64,000 nt of DNA from JAMXLO01 sp963799415 (GTDB lineage: Bacteria > Pseudomonadota > Alphaproteobacteria > Acetobacterales > Acetobacteraceae): the NCBI GenBank assembly GCA_963799415.1, contig CAWCXI010000020.1, forward strand, positions 1-64,000, given 5' to 3'. Each line of letters opens with the position of its first letter. Position 1 is the stretch's first letter. Of this stretch, positions 27,612 to 36,689 are shown in pieces. Position numbers and translations under genes: made by a program. The notes under the pieces are model-generated. The model worked only from the letters and a program-made list of their open reading frames with translations. It was not told the DNA's origin and did not search any database.

Positions 27612-28940
27612 CTATCGGCAACCTTTGGCGATCAGCGCCTGGCCGAGCTGCCTGTCCGGACCATCGACATGACGCAGCAGCCACTCCTGCAGGTAGCGCA
27701 CGGTCAGGCTGACACTGGCCAGGTCCCCGTCCACCTGAAGGTTCTGGATGTCGTGCAGCAGCCGGCGATGCTCATCACGATGGCGCACGAGGTCCTCGAC
27801 CTGGTGCTGCTCCATCAACCGTTCCTCGGTAGCGAAATGGAATGCCGTGTATTGGGTCAGGTCGCTCATTCTGGCCGCAATGGTGTTGCCGTCGAAGTTG
27901 CCCTTCAGCGACGCCGATAGATCATCAATCAGTTCCGCTAGATGCATATGCTGATCGTCTATTTCGTCGATGCCGACCGCGTGGACGGCACTCCAGGCCA
28001 ACGGCTGCAACGACACGATGTCCGCGGTGGACCTTCCGGTCGCCCAGCGAAACTGGTTCCTGCCTGCGCGCTTGGCGCGGTACATCGCGGTATCGGCGGC
28101 CGCCAGCAGGGCATCGGCGGATCCGGCGTGCGCGGGCCACGCGGCAATACCAACGCTGGTGCCGAGATCGACCCGATGCGTTGCGAGGTCGAGTGGCGCT
28201 GCCAGGGCGCCGATCATGCGCTGTGCCACCAGCCCGGCCACCTGCTTATCCTGCAGTCGTGGCAGCAGCACGGCGAATTCATCGCCGCCAATCCGGGCCA
28301 GTGTGTCGCCTTCCCGAATGTTGTGTTCGAAGCGCTGCGCCACGAGCTGCAGGGCGATATCGCCCACCTGATGACCGTAGGTGTCGTTGATCGCCTTGAA
28401 ACCATCGAGGTCCATGACGAGCACGGCGAATATCCCGGGGTGGCGCCGCGCGTGCCGCACCGCCTGATGCAGTTGATCGGCGAACAGGGCTCGGTTCCCC
28501 AAGCCGGTGAGCGGATCACTATATGCCAGATTGGCGAGCTGGTCTCTGGAGCGATGTTGCCTGGTGACATCGAAGGCAAAGGCAATGATTGTGGGCTCTC
28601 CGTCGAGTTCGGTGCATTCGAGGCTCAGTTCGAGGTCGAATGGCGGAACTTCATCGCATTTGCCGGCACCGCAATAGCGTGTTGGGGCGTGTTCGGCTGC
28701 GACCAGCGTATCAGCCAACCGGTCGCCTCCGGCATCGACCACAATGTCCGCGAGCGGCGTGCCGATCAACGCGTTGGTCGCCCGAAATGTCGCGAGAAAC
28801 GCAGGATTGGCGAAGACGATAAGCCCGTGGCGCAGTGCCGCGAGTGCGATCGCCTTGCTGTTCACCAGGACCGAGCCAAGCGCACGTGGATCGACCCGAT
28901 CCGGCTCGGTTTGGCCATGAGATCTGCTGTCGTGATGCAT
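27612..28940 (-). CDS. Diguanylate cyclase with PAS-like and bacteriohemerythrin domains
   Basis: This 442-residue signalling protein has three parts. Residues 20-130 resemble a PAS sensor (GLIVFANPAFLATFRATN). Residues 135-300 form a GGDEF cyclase with intact GGDEF at 218-222 and an RxxD inhibitory site at 209-212, so c-di-GMP production with product inhibition is expected. Residues from about 315 form a hemerythrin domain (IDDQHMHLAEL, HFATEERLMEQH, RHRDEHRRLL) that binds a diiron centre and O2. It could couple oxygen or redox state to the motile/sessile switch. The open frame extends to 29120; ATG at 28940 is preferred because the upstream part lacks domain features. Confidence 0.87.
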   Translation of the reverse strand: MHHDSRSHGQTEPDRVDPRALGSVLVNSKAIALAALRHGLIVFANPAFLATFRATNALIGTPLADIVVDAGGDRLADTLVAAEHAPTRYCGAGKCDEVPPFDLELSLECTELDGEPTIIAFAFDVTRQHRSRDQLANLAYSDPLTGLGNRALFADQLHQAVRHARRHPGIFAVLVMDLDGFKAINDTYGHQVGDIALQLVAQRFEHNIREGDTLARIGGDEFAVLLPRLQDKQVAGLVAQRMIGALAAPLDLATHRVDLGTSVGIAAWPAHAGSADALLAAADTAMYRAKRAGRNQFRWATGRSTADIVSLQPLAWSAVHAVGIDEIDDQHMHLAELIDDLSASLKGNFDGNTIAARMSDLTQYTAFHFATEERLMEQHQVEDLVRHRDEHRRLLHDIQNLQVDGDLASVSLTVRYLQEWLLRHVDGPDRQLGQALIAKGCR

Positions 28941-29040
28941 GCGGGCTCGCTGTGCAGCGATCCGGACGATAGCGGGCCACGCATTAAGATAGTGTGTAGC
29001 GAGGCCGGTCGAATGGCTGGTCAGGGAGGGGTGAACCGTG

Positions 29041-29295
29041 ATGCCGCCGATCAACCCATTGCTCGCACTTGGCGTCGTGCTGTCAACGATGGCAACGGAC
29101 GCAGTGTATGTGCTGTTCAATGCCGCGGTGTCGGATCGCCGGCGGCTCGGCGCGGCGAGCTGGAGCAGCGTCTGGTATCTGCTCTCTGCCTTCGCGGTGA
29201 TCAGTTACACGACATCCTGGGTCTACGTCCTGTTCGCGGCGGCGGGGTCCTGGATCGGCGCATTTCTGTCGATTACCTGGCTGCGCAAACGGTGA
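29041..29295 (+). CDS. Small integral membrane protein, unknown function
   Basis: The 84-residue product has two or three hydrophobic segments (LLALGVVLSTMATDAVYVLF, SVWYLLSAFAVISYTTSW, VYVLFAAAGSWIGAFLSI) and a basic end, LRKR. No family was recognised. A GGGAGGGG ribosome-binding site lies just upstream; either GTG at 29038 or ATG at 29041 could start it. It is divergent from the cyclase gene and converges with the DUF29 gene, with only three bases between the stops. Confidence 0.65.
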   Translation: MPPINPLLALGVVLSTMATDAVYVLFNAAVSDRRRLGAASWSSVWYLLSAFAVISYTTSWVYVLFAAAGSWIGAFLSITWLRKR

Positions 29296-29298
29296 GGT

Positions 29299-29727
29299 CT
29301 ATGGTTCTGCCAGCAGCTCATCCAGCGTCTTCGGACAGTCCTGCCGCACCGGCAGCGGATCTCGGCCATCCACTGTTTCGGGCAGTGCCCGGAGCGCGCG
29401 ACGATACAGGCGCGCAAGGTCTATCCGCTGCCGCATGGACGGTACGTATCGGTCGGCGCCATCGCCGCGGAAGGGTACCGCCTCGGCGCGCCAATTTGGC
29501 GCATCGAGAGAGTTTGGCCAGCCTTCGGCCTTGAGCATGTGGACGAGTGCCTGCACGAGCAGCAACTCAACCGCATGCAATTGCTCGCTGCCAACGCTCT
29601 CGACCTCCTCGATCACGTTCTCCCAATCGACTTGGTCGTTGACCCGCTCGCCCGCTGCGAGCCGACGCAGCAGCTGAGCCTGGCGCTGGGACCACAGCAG
29701 AATATCATTGTCGTAGAGGCCGCTCAT
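29299..29727 (-). CDS. DUF29 family protein
   Basis: This 142-residue protein matches the DUF29 family: LYDNDILLWSQRQAQLLRRL at the N-terminus, DQVDWENVIEEVESVG, and the central LLVQALVHMLKAEGWP with an Arg/Tyr-rich end (RLYRRALRALP). DUF29 proteins are small, mostly helical and of unknown function, often present in several copies in cyanobacteria and alphaproteobacteria and sometimes linked to mobile DNA. ATG at 29727 gives the standard start MSGLYDND. It is divergent from lysA. Confidence 0.8.
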   Translation of the reverse strand: MSGLYDNDILLWSQRQAQLLRRLAAGERVNDQVDWENVIEEVESVGSEQLHAVELLLVQALVHMLKAEGWPNSLDAPNWRAEAVPFRGDGADRYVPSMRQRIDLARLYRRALRALPETVDGRDPLPVRQDCPKTLDELLAEP

Positions 29728-29832
29728 GCTGCCCTCGGTCGCCACTTCGCGTAATGATCAGGCCGATCAGACCACCTCGCGCAAGTCAGTGGGTGTATAG
29801 TCGCCGCCTGCGACCTCGTGTAGCTCTTAGGA

Positions 29833-31167
29833 ATGATGGCCATCAGCCGCGCCCTTGACACGCCCGAACCCACTGCGGCCGAGCTGATCGCGGCGCGGCC
29901 GCATCTCGCCATGCATGCGATGGACGGGCTGGTGATCGACGCCGTGCCGCTGAATGCAATCGCGGATGACGTCGGCACGCCGGTGTGGGTCTATTCGGCA
30001 TCCGCCATTCGCCGCCGCTATCGCATGCTGGCCGACGCGCTGACCGCCGCCGGGCTCGACACACACATTCACTACGCGATGAAGGCGAACGACCGGCTCG
30101 CGGTGCTGCGGCTGTTCGCGGCCGAGGGCGCCGGCGTCGATGTGGTCAGCGAGGGCGAGCTTCGCCGTGCGCGCGAGGCCGGCATCGCGGCCGATCGCAT
30201 CGTGTTCTCCGGCGTCGGCAAGAGCGAACGAGAACTGCGGCTCGCGCTGACCGAGGACATCGCGCAGTTCAACGTGGAGAGCGCCGAGGAGCTGGACATG
30301 TTGTCGGCGCTGGCCACCGCCATGGGCCGGACTGCACGGGTGGCACTGCGCGTCAACCCGGACGTCGATGCCGGCACACACGCCAAGATCACCACGGGAC
30401 GAGCGCAGGACAAGTTCGGGATCCCCTACACAGATGTTGTGGCGCTATATCGCCGAGCGGCCGACCTGACTGGCATTCGTCCGATTGGACTGGCGACGCA
30501 TATCGGCAGCCAGATCCTGTCGTTGGCACCTTATCGCTCTGCCTATGCGCGGCTGGCGGAACTCGTGCGCGCACTCCGCGCGGACGGACGCGGGGTGGAT
30601 ACGATCGACTGCGGTGGTGGTCTCGGCATCCCGTATCGTGACGAACCAGCACCGTTGCCCGCGGCACTCGCCGGTGCCATCCACGGCGCGCTGCACGACC
30701 TGGATGTCCGCATCGTGCTGGAGCCGGGGCGTTGGCTGGTCGGACCGGCGGGCGTGCTGCTCGCGTCGGTGATCCTGGCGAAGCGCGCTCAGGGGAACCG
30801 CTTCATCGTGCTGGACGCGGCGATGAACGATCTGATCCGACCCGCGATGTACGAAGCCTGGCACGGCATCGTGCCGGTCGCCGCGGTCGATGCCGTGGCG
30901 CCGATGGCGCCGGCCGACGTGGTCGGGCCGGTCTGCGAATCCGGCGACACGTTTGCACGGGATCGCATGCTGCCGGCGCTGGCTTCGGGGGCGCGCGTGG
31001 CGATACTCGATGCCGGGGCCTATGGCTCGGTGATGAGTTCCGCGTACAATGCGCGCCCGATGGCGGCCGAGGTGATGGTGAACGGCAGCGAGTGGTCGGT
31101 GATTCGCGAGCGCGACAGCCACGTCGACTTGTGGCGTGCCGAACGCATGCCACATTGGCTCAAATGA
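29833..31167 (+). CDS. lysA: Diaminopimelate decarboxylase
   Basis: This 444-residue PLP enzyme converts meso-diaminopimelate to lysine. HYAMKANDRLAVLRLFAAEG contains the Schiff-base lysine, GLATHIGSQILSL the PLP phosphate site, and CGGGLGIPY and EPGRWLVGPAG further binding loops; VGPVCESGDTFARDR supplies the dimer-partner cysteine segment. Starts at 29833 and 29836 (two Met codons) are equivalent; an AGGA sits directly before. Its last codons overlap the TIGR02302 gene start (ATGA at 31164), so the two are coupled. The argH-lptM-lysA set is here split by three unrelated genes. Confidence 0.95.
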   Translation: MMAISRALDTPEPTAAELIAARPHLAMHAMDGLVIDAVPLNAIADDVGTPVWVYSASAIRRRYRMLADALTAAGLDTHIHYAMKANDRLAVLRLFAAEGAGVDVVSEGELRRAREAGIAADRIVFSGVGKSERELRLALTEDIAQFNVESAEELDMLSALATAMGRTARVALRVNPDVDAGTHAKITTGRAQDKFGIPYTDVVALYRRAADLTGIRPIGLATHIGSQILSLAPYRSAYARLAELVRALRADGRGVDTIDCGGGLGIPYRDEPAPLPAALAGAIHGALHDLDVRIVLEPGRWLVGPAGVLLASVILAKRAQGNRFIVLDAAMNDLIRPAMYEAWHGIVPVAAVDAVAPMAPADVVGPVCESGDTFARDRMLPALASGARVAILDAGAYGSVMSSAYNARPMAAEVMVNGSEWSVIRERDSHVDLWRAERMPHWLK

Positions 31168-33732
31168 GCGCCCCGGGCGGAGACCTCGATCGCCTGCTGC
31201 GCCGGCTTGCCGGCCGCCGTGCACTGGCGCGCCTTGCCATCCTGTTCGAACGCATCTGGCCGGCCCTGTGGCCCGCTCTCGGTGTCGCTGGACTATTCGT
31301 GTGTGCAGCGCTGCTCGACCTGCCGCGTCTGCTGCCGCCCTGGTTGCATATGGGTCTGCTCGCCGCCACGGTTTTGCTGATCCTCGGGCTGCTGGTGCGC
31401 GGCGTCCAGGGCCTCGCGGCGCCGGATGACAAGGCCGCCGACCGCCGCCTGGAGCTGGCGTCTGATCTTCCCCACCGGCCGTTGTCGGTGCTGACCGACC
31501 GGCCGTCGCGCGGCGCCAGAGGACCCGATACCGCGTCGGTCGCGCTTTGGCAGGCACATGTCACCCGCGCGGTGAACTCGGTTCGCCGGCTGCGGATTGG
31601 CGTGCCACGGCCTGGCCTGGCACGGCGCGACCCCCGTGCCCTGCGCGCAGCACTCGTGGTCGCCCTCGTCGCCGCCTTCGCGATCGCCGGCGACGATGCG
31701 CCGTCGCGGCTGGCGCAGGCGATGGAACCGACCCTGCCGCGCGAGATCCCGTCGCCGGCAACCGAGCTACAGGCCTGGATCACACCGCCCGCCTACACGC
31801 GGCTGGCGCCGATCTTCCTCAAGCCCGACAGCGGAAGCGTGTCGGTACCGGCCGGCGCGCGACTCGACGGTCAGCGTCACAGGCGGCAGCGTCGCCCCGA
31901 CACTGATGCTCGACGGGCACTCCGAACCGTTCCGCGCCCTGGACAAGGCAAGCTTCCAGGCCGATCGCGACCTGCACGAGGGTGGCCACCTGACGGTTCG
32001 GCGCGACAGTCGCGAGCTCGCCGCCTGGGACCTCGCCGTTGTTGCGGACCAGCCGCCCACAGCGGATTGGACCGACGGTCCAGGCCGCGCGCCCGGCAGT
32101 CAGCAGACGCGGCTGCCGTGGCACGCTTCGGACGACTACGGCGTGGTCTCGCTGCAGGCCGAGATACGGCTGCGCGACCGGCGCAACGCACCGCCCTTGG
32201 TGGTTGGCCTGCCGCTGCCTGGCGGCACCCCGAAGACGGCGCACGGTGTGAACCAGCAGGACCTGACGGCGCATCCCTGGGCGGGGCTGCCGGTGATCGC
32301 CAAGCTCGTCGCGCGTGATGCGCTGAACCAGACCGGCGAGAGCCGCGAGATCGAATTTGTCCTGCCCGAGCGGCCGTTTCAGAACCCGGTGGCACGCGCG
32401 CTGATGGCGATCCGCCGCGGCCTCAGCCTGCATCCGGACGATCGCCCTTCGGCGGTGACCGGGCTGGAGGCGCTGCTGGTGGCGCCTGACGCATTCAACG
32501 GCGATTACGGCGCCTATCTGAATCTGGGCGACATCTTCTATCTGCTGGAGCGGAACAAGGCGCCCGAGGCTGTCGGCGAGTCGCAGCAGCACATGTGGGA
32601 GCTGGCGCTGCATCTGGAGGAGGGGCAGACCGAGCATACCGCACGGGCGCTGGACGAGGCCCGCCAGGCCGCGCGCGACGCGCTGGACAAGGCGATCCGC
32701 GAGCCGAACGAGGCCAACCGGGAAGCGCTGGACAAGCGGCTGAAGGAGCTGGAGGAGGCGATCGCCCAGCATTTGCAGGCGCTGATGGAAGAGGCGCGGC
32801 GCAACAACGAGGAGATGCCGTTCAACCCGGATACGCAGCACCTGTCCAACCGCGATCTGGACAAGATGGCGGAGCAGGCGCGTGAGGCGGCCCGCCAAGG
32901 CCGCATGGAGGATGCGCAGCAACGCATGGCGGAGCTGGAGCGCATGCTGGACAAGCTGCGCAACGCACGCGCCGAGCATGGACGCGAGGGCGAGCGCACC
33001 GAGGCACAGCGTCAGCGCGGTCGCCAGCAGATGGGCGCGGTACAGGACATGATCGGCCGGCAGGGCGGTCTGCTCGACCACTCGCAGAGCCGTGTCGATG
33101 AGACGACGCGGTTCCGCGGCAACCAGGCTCCCACGCAGCCGACGGACGCAGCGACACAGCGCCAGGCCGACCGGCGCGTGCAGCAGGCGCTTCGACGGTC
33201 GTTGGGCGAGCTGATGCAGCAGTTTGGCGACCTGACGGGACAGGTGCCGCCGAGCCTGGGTGAAGCAGACACCGCCATGCGCGAGGCGGGGAAACAATTG
33301 GGACAGGGCGACGATGCCGGCGCCGGCGAATCCGAGCAGAAGGCGATCGAGGCGCTGCAAAAGGGCGGTCGAGAGATGGGCCAGGCGATGGCCAAGCAGT
33401 TCGGACCTCAGAACGGCCAGGACGGCAGCGAGCAGGAAGGTGATTCCGACGGTCCCATGGGGCTGACGCTGCACGACGGCCAGGACGACAATACGGGCCG
33501 CGGCTGGCGCAACGGACCGCCGGACCGGTCGCAGGCGGGCCGCGATCCGCTGGGGCGGCGCTATGGGCAGGGCAGTTCGGGCGCTGATGAGAGCGCCGAT
33601 GTGACAGTGCCGGAGGAGCGCGAGCGGCAGCGGACGCAGGCAATCGAGGAAGAGCTGCGCCACCGGGGCGCCGACCGCATGCGCCCGCAGATGGAGCTGG
33701 ATTACATCGACCGGTTGCTGAAGCAGTTCTAA
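31164..33732 (+). CDS. TIGR02302/DUF4175 family membrane protein (one frameshift)
   Basis: This large alphaproteobacterial protein (about 855 residues) has two N-terminal membrane segments (WPALWPALGVAGLFVCAALL, LHMGLLAATVLLILGLLV), a third near LRAALVVALVAAFAIAG, then a periplasmic-type domain and a long charged, coiled-coil-rich C-terminal half with many Gln and Arg residues. Function is unknown; lysA is its usual neighbour. The frame shifts near 31860: the first part ends VPAGARLDG and the second resumes STVSVTGGSVAPTLMLDG. The join sits in an alternating GCGCGC run and restores the family alignment, so an indel error is likely. It overlaps the lysA stop by four bases. Confidence 0.82.
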
Positions 33733-33815
33733 GGCGCACGGCCCCGATTGCGCCGCTACCTGCCTCCTGCCACAGTCTGCATCAGCAGCTACTGGTCAGT
33801 AGGGAGGGTCGGCTG

Positions 33816-35021
33816 ATGGATCTGCGCTTCACCCCCGAAGAGCTCGCGTTTCGTGACGAGGTGCGCGCCTTTATCCGTGACAACCTGCCCGGCGAGATCC
33901 GCGAACGGATGCGACTCGGCTATGGGCCGCGCAAGGAAGACACGGTCGCGTGGCAGCGTATCCTGAACAAGCGGGGATGGGCGGCGATCTCCTGGCCCAA
34001 GGAATGGGGTGGTCCGGGATGGTCATCGATTCAGCGCATGATCTTCCTGGAAGAGAACCAGGTCGCGCCGGCGCCGGAGCTGTCCAGTTTCAACATAACG
34101 ATGATCGGCCCGGTGCTCATCCAGTTCGGCACCGAGGAGCAGAAGAAGCGTTTCCTGCCCCGCGCCGCGAACATCGATGACTGGTGGTGCCAGGGCTTCT
34201 CCGAGCCAGGCGCGGGATCCGACCTCGCATCGCTGAAGACTGCGGCGAAGCGCGACGGCGACCACTACGTGGTGAACGGCCAGAAGATCTGGACCTCGAC
34301 CGCGCATCATGCCGACTGGTGCTTCGTGCTGGTGCGGACCAACCCGAATGCTGCGAAACGGCAGGAGGGCATCTCGTTCCTGCTGGTGGACATGAAGACG
34401 CCAGGGATCACAGTGCGCCCGATCATCTCGATCGACGGCAGCCATCATCTGAACGAGGTGTTCTTCGACGACGTGCGCGTGCCGGTGGCGAACCGCGTCT
34501 ACGAGGAGAACCGCGGCTGGGACGTGGCGAAGTTCCTGCTGGGCAACGAACGCACCGGCATCGCGCGGATCGGCAAGTCGAAGGAGCGGGTGAACGCATC
34601 GAAGGAGATGGCGCGCAAGGTCCGCGAGAACGGCCGGCCGCTGATCGACGATCCCGCGTTCCGTCAGCGCATCGCGCAGATTGAAGTGGACATGAAGGCG
34701 CTTGAGATAACGCAGTATCGCGTCGTGTCGGCATATGACAGGCAGCGCGACGGGAGGCCTGATCCACTTTCGTCGGTACTGAAGGTGAAGGGCACCGAGC
34801 TGCTGCAAGCGACAACGGAACTCGCGATGGATGTCGGAGGTCCGATGTCGATGCCGATCTGGGCGGAAGAACTGGCGGCGCTGTCGAATGAGCCGGATGT
34901 CGGTCCCGAGTGGGCGACGCAGTCCACCGGGAGCTATCTGTTCCTGCGTGCCGCGTCGATCTACGGCGGCACCAACGAGATCCAGAAGAACATTCTCACC
35001 AAGGCGGTGCTGCGACTTTAG
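33816..35021 (+). CDS. Acyl-CoA dehydrogenase family protein (FadE-type, 401 aa)
   Basis: This 401-residue flavoenzyme oxidises an acyl-CoA to a trans-2-enoyl-CoA. It has the N-terminal helical domain (LAFRDEVRAFIRDNLPGEI), the FAD-binding CQGFSEPGAGSDLASLKTAA, IWTSTAHHADWCFVLVRT, and the C-terminal GGTNEIQKNILTKAVL. The length and the WPKEWGGPGWSSIQRMIFLEE region fit the group often found as paired dehydrogenases with a second, shorter subunit such as the gene at 35141. GGGAGGG precedes the ATG at 33816. A pair like this usually forms a heteromeric enzyme acting on sterol or branched side chains. Confidence 0.87.
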   Translation: MDLRFTPEELAFRDEVRAFIRDNLPGEIRERMRLGYGPRKEDTVAWQRILNKRGWAAISWPKEWGGPGWSSIQRMIFLEENQVAPAPELSSFNITMIGPVLIQFGTEEQKKRFLPRAANIDDWWCQGFSEPGAGSDLASLKTAAKRDGDHYVVNGQKIWTSTAHHADWCFVLVRTNPNAAKRQEGISFLLVDMKTPGITVRPIISIDGSHHLNEVFFDDVRVPVANRVYEENRGWDVAKFLLGNERTGIARIGKSKERVNASKEMARKVRENGRPLIDDPAFRQRIAQIEVDMKALEITQYRVVSAYDRQRDGRPDPLSSVLKVKGTELLQATTELAMDVGGPMSMPIWAEELAALSNEPDVGPEWATQSTGSYLFLRAASIYGGTNEIQKNILTKAVLRL

Positions 35022-35035
35022 TGCCGCCTTCCCCT

Positions 35036-35120
35036 GTCATTGCGAGCGCAGCGAAAGCAATCTCGGTCAGAGTTTACACTGTGACCGAGATTGCTTCGTC
35101 GCTCCGCTCCTCGCAATGAC
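35036..35120. repeat. Dispersed inverted repeat, CATTGCGAG family
   Basis: A GTCATTGCGAGCG arm at the left and a CGCTCCTCGCAATGAC arm at the right, with inner complementary parts (AAGCAATCTCGG / CCGAGATTGCTT), make an 85-base imperfect hairpin between the two acyl-CoA dehydrogenase genes. A second copy lies at 46847-46942. The CATTGCGAGC...AGCGAAGCAATC type occurs widely in bacterial genomes as an intergenic palindrome. It could attenuate or stabilise the transcript between the two genes. Confidence 0.82.
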
Positions 35121-35140
35121 ATTCGAACGAGGCCCACGAA

Positions 35141-36277
35141 ATGGACTTCACTCTCTCCGATGAACAGCGCCTGTTGAAGGACAGCGTCGATCGGCTGATG
35201 GCTGATCGCTACGCGTTCGATCAGCGCAAGAACCACTTCAATCAACCAGGCGGCTGGAGCACTGCGCTCTGGTCGCAATACGCCGAACTCGGGCTGCTCG
35301 GGCTACCGTTCGCCGAGGAATATGGTGGCTTCGGCGGCGGCGCCGTCGAGGTGATGCTGGTGATGGAGGCGTTCGGCCGCGCGCTGATCCTCGAACCATA
35401 TCTGGCGACGGTCGTATTGGGCGGCACCGCGGTGCGTCTCGGCGCCAGCGAGGCGCAGAGGTCGCGCGTGCTGCCGGCGATCGCGGACGGCAGCATGAAG
35501 CTCGCGTTCGCGCACGGCGAGCGGCAGGCGCGCTACGATGTGACGGATGTGATGACCATTGCGAAGCAGAGCCGTGGCGGCTGGGTGCTGGACGGTGCGA
35601 AGAGCGTGGTCACGCACGGCGACTGCGCCGACACGTTGGTGGTGAGCGCACGCACCTCCGGCGAGCGGGACGATCCTGATGGCATCACGCTTTTCCTGGT
35701 GAACGCCAATGCGAACGGCGTGGCCCGGCGCGGCTACACGCTGCGCGACGAGCAGCGCGCGGCGGAGGTGTCGTTGTCCGGCGTGCAGGTCGACGGCGAT
35801 GCGGTGCTGGGCGAGGTCGGCAAAGGGCTATCGCTGATCGAGCGGGTGATCGAGGCGGGCCTCGCCGCGACGGCAGCGGAAAGTGTCGGCGCGATGGAAG
35901 CGCTGCACAGCATGACGCTGGAGTACAGCCGGACGCGCGAGCAGTTCGGCAAGCCGATCGGCTCTTATCAGGTTGTGCAGCATCGGCTGGCCGAGATGCT
36001 GATGTCGCTGGAACAGGGCCGCTCGATGGCGATGCTGGCGGCCATGATGGTCGATGCGCCGGACGCCAATGAACGGGCGCACAATATCGCCATGGCGAAG
36101 GTGGGCATCGGCCAGGCCGGACGCTTCGTGTCGCAGAACGCGGTGCAGCTGCACGGCGGCATGGGCATGACCGAGGACCTCGCGGTCGGCCACTACTTCC
36201 GCCGCTGCATGGTGATCGAGCGGCTGTTCGGCGACACCGCGCACTATCTGGCGAAGCTGGCGGCAGCGGTGGAGTAG
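35141..36277 (+). CDS. Acyl-CoA dehydrogenase family protein (second subunit-like, 378 aa)
   Basis: The 378-residue product is a second acyl-CoA dehydrogenase, 120 bases after the first. It shows LFAEEYGGFGGGAVEVM-type N-terminal helix content, IADGSMKLAFAHGERQARYD instead of the canonical FAD-contact segment, and the C-terminal QLHGGMGMTEDLAVGHYFRR. The degenerate FAD segment is typical of the partner subunit in heteromeric dehydrogenases, which may depend on the first gene's product. A GAGG ribosome-binding site lies close to the ATG at 35141, just after the palindromic repeat. Insertion-sequence remnants start four bases after its stop. Confidence 0.85.
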   Translation: MDFTLSDEQRLLKDSVDRLMADRYAFDQRKNHFNQPGGWSTALWSQYAELGLLGLPFAEEYGGFGGGAVEVMLVMEAFGRALILEPYLATVVLGGTAVRLGASEAQRSRVLPAIADGSMKLAFAHGERQARYDVTDVMTIAKQSRGGWVLDGAKSVVTHGDCADTLVVSARTSGERDDPDGITLFLVNANANGVARRGYTLRDEQRAAEVSLSGVQVDGDAVLGEVGKGLSLIERVIEAGLAATAAESVGAMEALHSMTLEYSRTREQFGKPIGSYQVVQHRLAEMLMSLEQGRSMAMLAAMMVDAPDANERAHNIAMAKVGIGQAGRFVSQNAVQLHGGMGMTEDLAVGHYFRRCMVIERLFGDTAHYLAKLAAAVE

Positions 36278-36280
36278 CGC

Positions 36281-36385
36281 GTGACTGGCCTGCCACAAAT
36301 ACGGTTCACCACCGCGACGGCGCTGATCAACGAGCTGGTCGAGGCGGCACATGCCAACCAACTCGGCCGGGCTCTGGACTTCCTA
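36281..36385 (+). pseudogene. IS21-family IstB ATPase fragment
   Basis: About 35 residues read TGLPQIRFTTATALINELVEAAHANQLGRALDF, matching the internal part of IstB, the ATP-binding helper of IS21 transposition (where the family reads RFTTAAALVNEL followed by a leucine-rich stretch). The Walker A part and the rest of the gene are missing. It begins within four bases of the dehydrogenase stop, so one end of an old insertion probably abuts that gene. Only a remnant remains. Confidence 0.55.
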
Positions 36386-36689
36386 CCGATAGTCAAGACG
36401 AGAAACGCGGCGGTGCGGGAAAACTGTCCATTATACGGATCGTATGTTGACGAGGTGCGACAGGTCCCAGAGATGTGGCATCGCCTCCGACCTGACCAAG
36501 GCTCGTCCCGTGCTCGCGGTTGTCAAGACCGCGCCGCTTCGCGGTCAGCCCGGCGCGGAGACGCTCGATTCTACCGACTGGTGTGACGTGCCACACCTCG
36601 GGAGGTTGGATTGCAAGAGTTTGCCGCATGCTGGGAGGAGTTGGACGACCCTCGAACCGGGAATGCCGCACTGCATGATACCATCGGCC
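36386..36689. other. Unassigned DNA between two insertion-sequence remnants
   Basis: No gene, RNA or clear repeat was recognised here. The region lies between the IstB fragment and the IS630 transposase and probably contains decayed ends of one or both elements. No terminal inverted repeat could be defined by eye. Confidence 0.4.

Noticed and set aside
27942..29534. Plus-strand open frame of 530 codons
   Set aside because: It is antisense to the c-di-GMP cyclase and has no recognisable domain.
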